Assembly: GCA_947650285.1 (NCBI GenBank)
Contig: CANTFL010001256.1
Span: 462,281-526,280, forward strand
Length of the DNA: 64,000 nucleotides
Source: Hyaloperonospora brassicae
Taxonomy: Eukaryota; Oomycota; Peronosporomycetes; Peronosporales; Peronosporaceae
Reading direction: 5' to 3'
In this document: piece by piece, positions 26,471 to 38,011 of the stretch
Numbering within the stretch: position 1 is the first letter of the stretch
How the letters are laid out: each line of letters starts with the position of its first letter
Program-made: the position numbers and the translations under genes
The notes under the pieces: generated by a model
Told to the model about the DNA's origin: nothing
The model's input: only the letters and a program-made list of their open reading frames with translations
The model's database searches: none

Positions 26471-27576
26471 ATTGAGGTCACAAGAAAAGCCGACGACACC
26501 ACATACGGAGATGAGATCGCTGGGGGCCCTTCTCGCTCATTGGATGTCGAGAGCCAGTTGTTTGAAGAGTTCCGGTTGCAACGAAAACAACCCAGCAAAT
26601 CAACTCACGAGCTGTGGACCCGTCGACTATTCACAATCGTGCCGACAGTGATGGACAGTAAGAAAAAGAACGGCAACGTGAGTACGGCTAACGAACATCT
26701 CTACGAGAAGTGCTTTGCGTCCAGCACACTTTCCAGTCTTGCTATGGCCACCACACGAAGTTCTACCACGAGACGAAAATTTTGTCAGTCTTAATGCGAC
26801 GGAACATCACGACTGGCAGGTGTTAGAATATAAAATTGTGATGGACGGACGTTTGTTCAAAAAATACAACAGCAGTATGCAAATTGGTTGAGTCAACAAT
26901 TGCCTGCTGTCGAGCGGCGAGCTTACGCACGAACTGCTAGAATATTACGACGGGATCATCACTTTTACAATGAAAGAACATATTTGTCTACAAGAGCAGT
27001 CCAGACACCACTGGAGTGCATCGAAGATGGATCAACACAGACCGAGATGGGTCGTGCACACGATACGAAGAACAACACGTTTCTGGATGACACAATGGCT
27101 GCCGGGCGAAGATCGGTCAACACTGCTTCCGTGAACAAATAGTGTTCAGCAACATGCACGGAGGGTGATGGCGATGATATCAACCAATGCTAGTCAGCTC
27201 AACTTGACGGGTCGTGCGCGGCAAATAGTCAAGTTTATACCAGAACTATTTCCGCCGATCGACTCGTCGAATTGCGGGACGGAGACGTTACGACGACAGG
27301 CGGGAACGGGTCACAGTTTGACGACTAAGATCAACTATGCCTGATTGCGTCAAAGTCAGTCGGTGCGACGAATACGTATGACCCGTCGACGCCTCCTCTA
27401 ATCGATACATCGGATTTTAAGCATATCGCGAGCTTCATCAGCCTGGTCAATTATGCTTAAGAACTCGCGTTCTTACCGAATCTCACCTAGAAGCACCAAT
27501 CAAAGTGGATTGTACCGAGGGCAATGTGGTATGCACTGACTACACAGACACATAACGAGCGCAGCTGTTTAGTGCA

Positions 27577-28390
27577 TTGCAGAGACACGCAGGAATATTG
27601 ATCTCTAGTGGTAACGATCTACCACCTCTAGCATATGGAGTAGTGTGTGATATCGACGTCAAAGGTCATGATCCTATTAAGCAACGGTCCAGACGGGTAA
27701 TACTACACCATCTATCGCAGCTATACGAGCTGTTGAAAGGGCTCTTGCAGGCAAAACCGGTTTTGTTTTCCCGGAGTCCTTGGGCGTCGCCCAAATTGGT
27801 CGTCCCAAAGAAGAATTGCTTTGACATCCGGTTATGCATTGATTATAAACTTTTCGACGCCTTTAAGGCCAGCATAGAATACGCAATGCCCTTGGTCGAC
27901 AATTTGTTCACCGAGATCGAAAGCTGCCAGCGGCTTTGCTCACTCAATGCAAACAGTAAATTTTGGGCGGTATTTATGACTGAACGAGCGCGTCACATGT
28001 CAGCGTTTGTATGAATTTTGAGGAATTTCGGGTGGTTGCGCATGCCGCTTGAACTTTAAGAATTATTTAATGATCTACCAACAAATGGCCGACAACGCGT
28101 TGTGGGGGTATGTTCAGCCGAAAGGTGGGTGGCAAGACCTTGCTTACAACGTAAACGTTGCCGGAAATGAAACTGTGAGTAAGCGCGCAACTAAAACCAC
28201 AGATCGGAATGAGCTAGGCGCTAGAGGATCGGCGTTGACAAAGCTGAGAGCTAACTACCGAGCACTCGACGAGTCTGATGCGTTGCAACATCTGATCAGT
28301 GATTCGGCAATAAACATGTTTGTCACGGGCAAACCCGATGAATCGACGGTTGTCCCAGTGTTCCATCGTCCATCGTTTGTGGACTAAATT
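27577..28390 (+). pseudogene. Reverse transcriptase remnant of element 1
   Basis: SRSPWASPKLVVPKK and IRLCIDYKLFDAF are the N-terminal RT blocks of gypsy elements (SPWASP..LV.KK, R.C.DYR.LN). A fragment resembling the NAP.IYQ.M block follows at about 28065-28090 after a frame change. I could not find an intact YxDD catalytic box. Confidence 0.75.
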
Positions 28391-28744
28391 TGCTTTCGAG
28401 ACAAGTGCGTTGGTTTCTATTTAAAGACGCTTAACAGGTTGTTGGTGCGCTTCACTGAGTGTCGAATTAGCATCATCTGCATAAAGACCATCTTTTTGCA
28501 GCCTGAAGTAGACTTCCTTTGACACAAAGTGACAGCACAAGGCATTGCAGCCGACCCGACCAAACTGGTGAATCTTGCCGAGTAGCCGTTCCCAGCGTCA
28601 AATAAGGGTATGCGATCGATTCTCAGAGCGATTTACTATTACAGCCGGTCCATCCAGAACATCGCTGTGTATGTAGCATACTGCATAAATTAAGGAAGAC
28701 GATTTCTTCTCGAGGCAAACCTGGTCGGGGTACGCGCTCCCTTC

Positions 28745-28985
28745 GCTATGCTACAACACATAATCGTCACAGCCCCAAATCTGCGTCATTTTGCCTCCGC
28801 AGTCGACGTTCATATGATGGTTTTAGCCAATGATTGGGCGTTAAGCAGTACGTTGATGCAAATTCCAGACGGAATGTTACACCCGGTTCGGTTTTGTGGT
28901 CGAGAGTTGAGGAGAGCGAGGTATATTACCACCTTGAGGAGTGTGAAGTGCTAGTGCTGCTTCAGTTGCTGAAGATAAAGCATAC
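28745..28985 (+). pseudogene. RNase H remnant of element 1
   Basis: The segment ANDWALSSTLMQIPDGMLHP then VRFCGREL fits the start of the gypsy RNase H domain (D.S..A.G..L.Q..DG...PV.F.SR.L). The frame is broken soon after. Confidence 0.65.
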
Positions 28986-30289
28986 TCTTCTCGCTAGATA
29001 AGTCATCCACGTACATTCGATTCTCTACGATGTAATGACACTTCACGTTTAAGCCGTTATACGGAAGGGCTGTCATCTTCGCTGTGTTACTCTCCCCGTA
29101 TAATCTGAAGATCAAGAGGGCGAGCAAACGTGATGTGGACTTCGTTTAATTGTTGCAAGCGTCCGTCACGCCGATTATCGGCCTCGACGAGTCGTTACAA
29201 CATATTGTTTACCTGCCAAAGACTAAAAACACGGCGAGTGTCCGACTGGATCCAAAGGTTCTCTATGCGCTTGTGCCTTCGACATTTGTTGGCTTTGTAC
29301 TGTCCCGTCGAAGGCTAAGCGAGGACCAAGAAGCACGGAGATTTTTGATATTTGCTCGTGAATACTGTAAAAATTGCCGGAATAAATTATTGTGATCGCT
29401 TCGAGTGCTTACCTGTCGGCAACAACTGTCAACCTTTCGTAGTACACAGAAATTAATAACGGAGCACCAGCAGCAATAGAACATAAATTGCCTGACTTGA
29501 TTATTGTGGGTGACTACAGGCTCGCAATCCAGCAATCCATGAGGGTAATCGCATGCAAGAAATACTCGTTGCAGATGATGTTAGCGCTTCACAACAAATT
29601 AGTCGCCCAATTTAATTCTGTCCGATATTTGCATGTTATACGGTGTTACAACGCGACCGCAGATACGCTATCCACCGAAGAGTTGGAAGTTAAATCAAGT
29701 CAAGTGGTGGAGGCAGAACGACTGAGCAATCTGCAGAAGCTTAACAGCATACAAGATAGACTACTCGTTGAGTTTTCTCCGTCGAAAGAAGATAAGGTCC
29801 ACTAACGATAACTACTACCAGGCGGAGTAGAGCTCGACGATCCCGATATGCTGATCAACTAACCCGAGAACAACTGGATACACCTAGTCGCGCGAATAGT
29901 TACCTGGCCAAAAACGACCAAGTCCAAGAGTTGTTCAACAAAATAGACATGCATGGTGAATTCAAGAAGTCCAATCGACAATCCGAGACTCGACGAATAC
30001 CAAAGCACCCGACAGAAGCACCTACTGGCCTCGATATCCGCTGAGTATTGAAGACATCGATCCGCTAGTCGTACAAGCCGAACGCATAGAAAGGATATTG
30101 AAAGCTATAGATGAGGAAGAGAAGTGGGCAACGCTTAAAACTTTCCTTAGAGGTGAGTTCGACAAAATGGCCAATGAACAAGCTTACAACGCGAGAAAAT
30201 CGTGGATCGTTTCGTACTAAGCAAAGACGGTACACTTTACTACCTAGAACGACGCCACGAGCCGAGGCAGCTGCTGGACGAAGTTCGGA

Positions 30290-31150
30290 ACTTACGATTG
30301 GTAGTTATAACTACTTTAATCGATGATATTCTGCTAAATTAATACGACTCTGTGGAAAGCGGACACCAAGGGATCGTAAGGACGTTCCATCGAGTGAAGT
30401 CCGACTATCTCTAAACCTAGCTCTATGCCGTCGTGAAAAAACACACACTAGCATGTGAAGATTGAAGTACCAGCAAGAGCACGCCTCACTTGAAAGGTCA
30501 CTCGCCGGGTGAAGCCGTATCCGACCGGCCTTTTCAAGTGGTCTCAAAGAACTATGTTATTCCATTACCAATAACTCGACGATAAAATACGGCGCTGAAA
30601 CTGTTCTAAGGTCACGTTACAGGATACGTAATTTCAAAGGCCACGGGAGCAACAGAAGGCACTAGACGTGGCAAAAGCATTCGAAGAGAACATCTTCATC
30701 GTTTTGGAGCTCCCAGCCTCATTCGACATAATAAAGCCCAACGACTCATGAGAAAAGTGTTCCAAATTTTTGCCGAGATGATCTGGTCTAAATCACGAGC
30801 TACGTTGGGTTACAGACCCCAAGCAAACAGACAACGAGAACGCAGCGTGAAGACGATGATACAGACAGTGCGCGTGTATGTCGAGGATTTAATTCAAGTA
30901 GACTGGGACGATATCGCCGAGCAATTAGTGCATGCGATCAATAACTCTAGAGACCTTACGAGAAAAGAGACTCTTTTTTACATAGTTCATGCTTGGGGTG
31001 CGCACTCTACACTGAAAGCCATGACCGAACCGACTCGGCAAACATCAGTCGCAGCAAGCAAAGTGATAAGCTCAGCAGACCCGGTCATGTGGGGACGCGA
31101 GTCTAATGAACAACGAGAAATATCGCTCAGGCTTGTGAGATAATACCAAG
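30290..31150 (+). pseudogene. Integrase remnant of element 1
   Basis: A zinc-finger-like segment (ESGHQGIVRTFHRVKSDY then CEDC with a stop), a core fragment with GYRPQANRQRERSVKTMIQT (the H/YRPQ.DGQ.E..N box), and AINNSRD...FYIVHAWGAH downstream identify the integrase. The DDE triad is not intact. Confidence 0.7.
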
Positions 31151-31239
31151 TAAGTGCAAAAGCTCGGCGAGCAAAAGATCATAATGAGGGATTAATCTTG
31201 GCTGAACGACAAACCATCTCACGAACGAGACGATTCGAT

Positions 31240-31590
31240 CATACTCAAAACGCAAGTCAACAAGATGCAGGAAAAGATGCGCCATTTAAGACAAGGTTTG
31301 ACGAAGGGGATCAAGCATGGAGATTTATGGAGAAAGTGAAGCCTAACCTGAAGAAGAAGCTGTTTCATCGATGGCATGGGCCGTCTGCATACAGCGACTA
31401 GTGGACGACTTTCTTTCGAGTTAAACTTACCCGACAGAAGCAGATATAAATTCTATCCTGTCGTACATGTGCCACTCTTGAAGTATGTCAGAGATCATGG
31501 CTTACGACCTACAAGGAGGTCGGCAACTGGAATCGCTGAGACCGACCGTTTCGATTTTGACGAAGAACTCTTACCAGAGGATAGTTGAGA
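31240..31590 (+). pseudogene. Integrase C-terminal (GPF/Y-like) remnant of element 1
   Basis: TRFDEGDQAWRFMEKVKPNL then KLFHRWHGP and a frame change to LPDRSRYKFYPVVHVPLLK. This is the pattern of the gypsy integrase C-terminal module (V.L....K...K...R..GPF.I..........L..P.......HVS.LK). Confidence 0.6.
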
Positions 31591-31700
31591 GCCAGGCAAA
31601 GCGAGCGGGAGATACGAAGTAGAAGCAATCGTGGATGACGACTTACCACTCTCTTCGAGCATCAGCAGGACTCAGCGACGGTTTCAGGTGAAGTTAAAAA

Positions 31701-33627
31701 GCTAAGACATCCCTACATGCGATACTTAATCTAATCTATTGTGGGTAGGTTTGTTATGCGATCAACTACGGCAGAAGAAGAGAGAGAATCAGTTGAAGAT
31801 GGTGCGGGTGAAGGATGAGTGCTAGTCCAAGCACCACTGTCACCAACAACCTAACCTCTGTGATGACAAGCAGGCAGAGATGAGGGTGAAAACACTGCGT
31901 CCATATTGCATAAAGTACATAAAAGAAAGGGACTTTATTACTTAAATGGATTACCTAAAGACTCGAAGAAGGAAGACTCGACGGCGGAAGACTTGACAAG
32001 CCAAGAATCGACGAAGGACGACTCTTCGAGTCGACTTACCTGCATGGCAGAATATCCGAGGACAAAAGGTCAGTGGCGGCCACCACAGACTCGTCGAGTC
32101 GCGAAGTATAATGCTGAGCGACCAAAGAGGCGAAAGTCAGCATGTCACGACGATTCTCGGAAATCGGTGCAGCGGGTATCACAGAAGGAGGAGCGGGTTC
32201 GTCTAATCCTGACCTCAACAATACGAGACGCCACATCGCTCTCAGCAACACCTGCCGGCACAAATACAGGGAAATCAGGATGGTGTGCCCTGAAACAAAT
32301 GTTGTTGGGGTGCTCCTCCGGCCTGGTCAACTGTCAGACCTTCCATATCTCAAATTTTTCCCAATGAACCGATCTCGGCAAACCAGTCAGGACCTAAAGG
32401 CACCCATTTGTGACTAACGTGTGGACAGTGGGGCATAGATGGTTCAAATGAAAGTTCGGGACCGAGAGCAGAAGCCAGTCCGTCAGGCATAACCGCTCAG
32501 AGACAACCTCGTCAGGACATGGTTAAAGACTTCACGTCCAGCCGGAGGGGTATCCACGACGCTTGCAAGAAGAGGGATATTTCTCCGAGATCGCGAATAG
32601 GGTGCCTATATCAGCAGTCGACCTAGATATGTCGAAGTCTGGGTGCCTCCCCCTCAAGATGCTGAACTCGAAAACCAATGAATTCTCTCCTACAAGGCGA
32701 AGTACACCTTCAATTGAGAATCAGCAGTATTCTTGCGGTCGACCTAATGACCGAACCCGCGGTATCGGCCCCATACAGGATAGACGGCATCCAGCATACT
32801 TCTCGTTCGAAGATACCGTTTGAAAGAGTAGAGTCCAGCCCGAGCGACTTGAATACGAGCCGCAGCTACAAACATAGGCGATTCCAGGAACATGCCGAAG
32901 GTCACCTGGCAGTAGTGAGACGGGATGAACACGTCCATTATCGCTCGTAGAGCAGCCACCGAGACGAAGGAAACCGCGACGACAGACCGGCCATGGAGGT
33001 TCTCCATGCGGAGAGGCGACCGATCGGCAGTAATCTATGCCCAACACCGGGACGAACCTGGGTGATAAACGTGATTTCCACACTCTGGCTTATCGCTGGT
33101 TTATGACGAGATCACGTGCCACTGCCTGTGCCGCGCGGGTGAGAAGCACCACTACGGGCATACAAAGCGAGAAAGGCAGTTCTAACACCACAGACGCAGG
33201 TACGGATGGTGCGGAAGCCGTCTCAGGCGCCTCACGGATGACAATAGAAGACACGCTTGATTGATTAGTCGACACCACGGGCGCACGAACGGAAGATGCG
33301 ACAGAGGTCTCAGGCGATTGACTGGTCCCAGGAGAAGAAGTGCTCGATCGACGAGTCGACACCGTCCGAGGAAAAGCTTGGGACACAGTAAAAGGGGCCC
33401 AGGTGAAGGAGTCTCCCGGGAACGTTTGTCGGATGACGCAGACAAACCTCTCTACTTGCGCTTCTTCGTCGGCTACACTGGATTTGCGTTAGCGTCGACG
33501 GAACTCGGAGGCGATGACGTCGCGGGGACGAAAGACGACACTGAACACGACGGAAGAACTTAAACTATTACGGTATGGGAGACAGGAGCAGACGTCAACG
33601 AGACCGACGTGATCGTCGATCCAGACA
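31701..33627. other. Old repeat debris up to the insertion site of element 2
   Basis: Only broken frames. ACTCGACGA/AGAATCGACGA motifs recur at 31960-32035, as at 22262-22345, so this may include a relic of the other LTR of element 1. A loose repeat of roughly 100 bp with GTCTCAGGCG occurs at about 33185-33345. Confidence 0.4.
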
Positions 33628-33632
33628 CTTGA
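33628..33632 (+). repeat. Target-site duplication, left copy (CTTGA)
   Basis: Five bases directly before the 5' LTR, repeated at 41610-41614 directly after the 3' LTR. Five-base duplication is usual for Ty3/gypsy integrases. Confidence 0.85.
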
Positions 33633-34023
33633 TGTAACGGGGCAGCCCGTTACATGGAATTGTCACTTTAAGAAAAGTGACAATAACGAATATGAAGTTG
33701 AATATTCTTTAAACAATATCACGGAAGCGATGATATTGAAGGGTCGACCAAAGAGTCTGTTCATTGGTTGATATCTTGATGATATCAACCCACCAATCGC
33801 CGCAAGACGCGCGCAATGAGTGGTGACGAGACGTCACCATACACTCAGTTACATTAGCATAATTAAGTTAAGTCAAACAAAGAGAAAGTAGTTTATAGAC
33901 TTAATTATATTAATATAACAGTTCTGCTTTTACCTTACCTACGCTTCCTCGCTTGCCTTGTGTACGTCTGTCGGGGCACCGATACCCTTGCGTTAAGTTC
34001 ACGCAAGGGTGTGCCCCGTTACA
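33633..34023 (+). repeat. 5' LTR of element 2 (391 bp)
   Basis: Starts TGTAACGGGGCA and ends TGCCCCGTTACA, a perfect 12-bp terminal inversion with TG...CA ends. The first 22 bp also fold on themselves (TGTAACGGG / CCCGTTACA). More hairpins follow: GTCACTTT/AAAGTGAC, AATATCA/TGATATT, TTGATATC/GATATCAA, GGTGACG/CGTCACC and ACCCTTGCGT/ACGCAAGGGT (the last with a one-base offset). Confidence 0.93.
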
Positions 34024-34025
34024 CC

Positions 34026-34033
34026 TGGTAGCA
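34026..34033 (+). other. Primer-binding site of element 2
   Basis: TGGTAGCA begins two bases after the 5' LTR and is complementary to the 3' end of initiator tRNA-Met (ending UGCUACCA). The match stops after eight bases. Confidence 0.6.
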
Positions 34034-34059
34034 CTTTGTAGTCCTTCCAAGGACCACAA

Positions 34060-34083
34060 CATCCAACATGAGCATGTTGGATG
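34060..34083 (+). promoter_or_regulatory. Perfect hairpin enclosing the gag start codon
   Basis: CATCCAACATG and CATGTTGGATG are exact inverse complements separated by two bases. The gag ATG (34068-34070) lies in the left arm, so in RNA the start codon would be base-paired. Confidence 0.7.
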
Positions 34084-35222
34084 ATGAAGAGACCTTTCAC
34101 GCCACGCGTGAAGGGTTTACCCATTTGAGTGACATCGAATGGGGTGCGGTAGAACGAATGAGTTCTACCGTAGGCGAGTTCGCCATTAGCTCCATGTTGG
34201 AGTCTCTAGACAGACACCAACAACATGCCGCTATAGCCAAGTTCATCCAAGATGAACTTGTCGCCGAAAGGGATAAAGTAGCCTTGCTTTACCAGCAAGG
34301 CTCTCAACAGGCCGAGCAGTTGAGAGAACTCGGTGCTCAACAGACAGAGCTGTTGAGACAGCAGCAATTCCATGCTTCTGTTGGCGGGACGGCACATGCG
34401 CGTCGTCCCGAGGTCATGAAGGTTGACATCTCCAAGAACAGTGGAGTGCCGGAGGACTCCCTGTTACTATGGTTTGTCGAACTCGACAGAGCCTTAAGGG
34501 CTCGTCGCGTCGAAGATGAGCAAATGAAACTCACATTTGCTCAGACCCACTTGGCAGGGCGTGCCAAAACTTGGTCCCTGGGACTCGAGAGTAGCGACCC
34601 ACATGTGTTAAGGTCGCTAGATGACTTCAAGTCCCGGCTCAGACAAACGTTTGAGCCGCCACGAGCTGAGTTCAGGGCTCGTTCTGAGCTCCTGAAACTC
34701 AAGCAGGGTAAGCGTGATGTTCACGCTTACGCACAACATATACGACTCCTCGCGAGTAGTATAACTGCTAACCCAGTTCATGAACACACGTTGATTACGG
34801 TGTTCATGCAAGGGCTCGCAGAAGGGCCCGTCAGGATCCACCTGTTCCGCCTTGAGCTGAATACTCTTGAAGAAGTGATATCAGCCGCGGAACAGGAAGA
34901 CTTTAGCATGAGACAGGCTCATGCTAGCTAAAACTCTTACCGTCCACCGAGACGACAAGAGATCGGAGATCCAGAACCAATGGACCTCTGCTATGTTGAG
35001 AGCGAGAGACCTCTCTCTACAAACAACACGCGATTGAAGAGGTGCAATCGCTGTCAAAAGTCAGGGCACTACGCATACGAGTGTAGTGCTCCACGCCCAG
35101 TACCAATCAGTACTGAGCGAAATGGACGACCATTTTCCAGAAAGGGCAATGGGCGTGGGTCCAGCGCTGTTGCGAAGCCGCAACAGCGAGACGGACCATC
35201 AAAAAATGGTCGGGGTCAGTAG
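34068..35222 (+). pseudogene. gag of element 2 with one internal stop
   Basis: ATG at 34068. About 287 codons to a TAA at 34929-34931, after which the same frame continues to TAG at 35220-35222. The first part has a coiled region with Gln/Glu-rich repeats (AEQLRELGAQQTELLRQQQ) and a capsid-type domain (LLLWFVELDRALRARRVEDE, LKLKQGKRDVHAYAQHIRLL). After the stop comes a CCHC zinc knuckle (CNRCQKSGHYAYEC) for RNA binding and a basic Gly/Arg-rich tail. The stop therefore separates capsid from nucleocapsid. The following pol frame is shifted by -1 and overlaps upstream, so a programmed shift or a separate pol start are both possible in an intact copy. Confidence 0.85.
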
Positions 35223-36130
35223 GGGCGGAGCGCCCTACTGATCCAGCAACCTTAAGAGAATTTGCAAATCTCTTGACGAAAGTTGATCCAGATACACAAT
35301 CATTGTGTGCCTCTGCACCTGGTGATGACGTTTCGCTCATCACCTTGAAGTTGGAAGCGACAAATGATTTGTCACTTCGTGCCCTAGTAGACTGTGGGGC
35401 GTCGAACAACTTTGTTCGACGCCAGTCACTAGAGGGTCGTAGGCTCAAGTTCGTTGAGCGCGACATTCCCCTCACAAGGATGACGGTGCGCCTTGCAACA
35501 GGCGCATCGATTACCGTTAAGAAACGTGTAGTCGGAATCCACTACACGTTGGAGGGCGAACAGTACGATGATGACTTCATCGTACTAGATCTGGATGACA
35601 AATTTGATGTCATCCTGGGATTACCTTGGCTCAGAAAGTACGAGCCAAGGGTGATCTGGCAGCATCGATCCGTGAAGATGCCTGCCACTTGTTCATCAGA
35701 TGGCCATCTGATGAACATCTTGGAGCGTCCACAAGCGTGTGGATGTTCTGCGAGTGAGTGCGATGGACTCACTTGCGATTCGGTCGTTAGCACGACTGCA
35801 CAAGATCACAGTGTAGTTGATCACTACACTGTGGAGCAAGCTCCCGGCGGTTGTACAGAAGTACAGGCTGCGCCGAAGGTCCACCACTCGAATAAGTCGA
35901 GTGGACCGGGACATGGATGCATGCCTAGCGGGCAGCATCTTAGACAAAAGAAACCTGTTGCCCCCAAAGGGCAACATGGAAATCCTAGGTCGACTGGAGA
36001 GTCGACCGTAGAGGATCGGTCCCTGACTGTGGTTGCACAGACACAGTCAGAAGACGTCGAGGGAATAAGTCCCCACGTACTTGATGAAGGAATTCCAAAA
36101 GAGTCACTCGCTGAAGGATTAGGCCTTTAG
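35223..36130 (+). pseudogene. Protease region of element 2 pol
   Basis: The frame is open from before 35216 to TAG at 36128. LRALVDCGASNNFV (active-site Asp at about 35390) is the retropepsin loop, with Cys where Ser or Thr is usual. DDKFDVILGLPWLRKYEPRV is the conserved ILG..WL block closing the domain. The rest, to 36130, is a Cys/His/Ser-rich spacer. A further TAG at 36227-36229 and one at 36482-36484 interrupt the link to RT. Confidence 0.8.
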
Positions 36131-36493
36131 CAACCTGTGGAAAGAAGTTCCCAGGAAGTAACCGAGACGTTGAACGTCTTGGTTGATGACGGATCAAGCG
36201 TAGGCGCTTATACGCTTGATCTGATTTAGCCTCCGAAGTTAACTTCGGAGATAACTCAGTTGCCAACGCTAGAACCGAAACGGTTCTTGCGTGATCTGCG
36301 CACTGGCAAAGTCAAGCAGATCTGCATACTCGTCACAGAGGATGAGTATGTGGCCGATATTCGGTCGGCAACAGTATTTGCTGAGAACGAACGGGTTCTC
36401 AGCAGCTCATCGATGGACGAAAGTGTCCTCGATGAGAAGACTCGGATTGAGCGATACGCGTCCCTATCCTGGGAGTCACTTTAGGCAAATCCT

Positions 36494-37240
36494 TTGTACA
36501 AGGATTTGATCGAATTCAGAAATGTGTTCCCTGAATCCGTACCGTGCGAGTTGCCTAAGGACAAAGGCACTCGACACGAGATCGAGCTCAGACCGGGCTC
36601 GAAGTATTGTGTCATGAAGCAGTGGTCACTGCCCCGTGAACAAGTACTAGCGATCGACAAGTTCTTTGCCGATCGCTTAGCAGCGGGCCATGTGAGGGAA
36701 TCAACATCCCCTCACAGCTCTCCGACCTTCTGTGTGTGAAAGGCCACAGGAAGATGGCGGATAGTGCACGCATTCAACAAATTGAATGCTGCAACGGTAC
36801 CGGCTCAGACGCCGATACCGAGGAAGGACGTAACCATAGATGGTATGTAAAAGATGACCATCTTTTTTTCCATGGATCTGATGGATGGGTTCTATCAGAT
36901 CCTCATGCGTGAACGAACATCCCGTTCACGGCAGTGAGTACCCCCAGCGGGATGCTGTGGGAGTGGCTAGTTATACCACAGGGGCTGAGCAATGCCCCTG
37001 CAACATTCAACAGATGTGTCACAAATCTGTTGAGACCGGTGCGAGACTTCGCACCGAGTTACTTCGACGATGTGTTCGTCCATAGCCGGGCTACGGACGG
37101 AAAGACGGACGTTGAAGTTCACAGAACTCACATTCGTCAGGTTCTTCAACTTATGCGCAAGCATAAGTTGTACGCCAACCTCAAGAAGTGTACATACGCG
37201 GCTAGCGAATATACCACTTCTTGGGTGCATCGTGGGTAAA
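36494..37240 (+). pseudogene. Reverse transcriptase of element 2
   Basis: Visible blocks: HEIELRPGSKYCVMKQWSLP, FFADRLAAGHVRESTSPHSS, then stops at 36737 (TGA) and 36848 (TAA), FFSMDLMDGFYQI, a one-base deletion near 36913, WEWLVIPQGLSNAPATFNRC, and the catalytic box as YFDDVFVHS (about 37060-37087), with both Asp residues kept. A one-base insertion near 37208 shifts the thumb and connection region. The order and spacing are those of Ty3/gypsy RT. Confidence 0.88.
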
Positions 37241-37980
37241 CACGGCGTACGCCCTGATCCCGAAAAGATCAAGGCGATCACCGACTGGCCTGTTCCAGTC
37301 GATGTCAAGGGACTAAGGAAGTTCCTTGGTCCAGAGGCGTACTTGCACAAGTACTCGCGCAACTACGCCGAGATGACTGTTCATCTTTCTTGCTTGCTCA
37401 AGAAAAATGTCAAGTGGTCATAAAACGCTGAGTTCCAGCGTTCCTTTGAGGGTATCAAGCAAAGCTTGATGCAATCGCCGATCTTGGCGATTGAAGATCA
37501 GGACAGACCTATTCATGCGGTCTGTGACGCCAGTGATTTTGCAATCGGCTGCGCGTTAATCCAGTTTGATGCAGATGGCGCGGAGCGCGTCATCTGATAT
37601 CAGTCGCGTCAGCTGCAAGCATCTGAGCGTAATTACCCAGTGCATGACAAGGAACTTTTTGCCATGAAGTACGCACTGGCTAAGTTTCGCGTCTATCTCT
37701 TGGGAGATAGACCGATTGTTGTCTATACGGACCATGCGTAATTACGCACGGCCGTAAACAGCCCACACCTCTCGCAAAGGATGGCGAGGTGGCTGTTTTT
37801 CTTCGCGGAGTATGACTTCTCCGTGGAGTATAAACCAGGACGACTCAATGTCGTCGCTGATGCGCTTTCGCGCCTGCCCGATTTCGAGCCGGACGCACAA
37901 ATCAACAGTGAGGATAAGCCCACTGTTGCGACACTGTCAGTCAGTATCCCGTCGTCAAGTTTACTTGACGACGCACGAAA
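37241..37980 (+). pseudogene. RT connection and RNase H of element 2
   Basis: Connection: GVRPDPEKIKAITDWPVPVD. RNase H: PIHAVCDASDFAIGCALIQF (first Asp of the active site), YPVHDKELFAMKYALAKFRV (Glu) and VYTDHA followed by TAA (third acidic site), then VADALSRLPDFE closing the domain. In-frame stops at 37421, 37595 and 37739. The stops at 37595 and 37739 lie inside perfect palindromes. Confidence 0.85.
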
Positions 37981-38011
37981 GGCATACGCGGAAGATAAGG
38001 ATCTTCTGTGA

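Larger units (their letters stand above)
24541..31700 (+). mobile_element. Badly decayed Ty3/gypsy LTR retrotransposon (element 1)
   Basis: In order on the plus strand I can read gag-like, retropepsin-like, reverse transcriptase, RNase H and integrase segments, each interrupted by many stops and frameshifts. The order PR-RT-RH-IN places it in Ty3/gypsy. The LTR ends are not certain. It lacks the dense inverted repeats of the younger element at 33633-41609, so the two belong to different families or ages. Certainly inactive. Confidence 0.8.
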
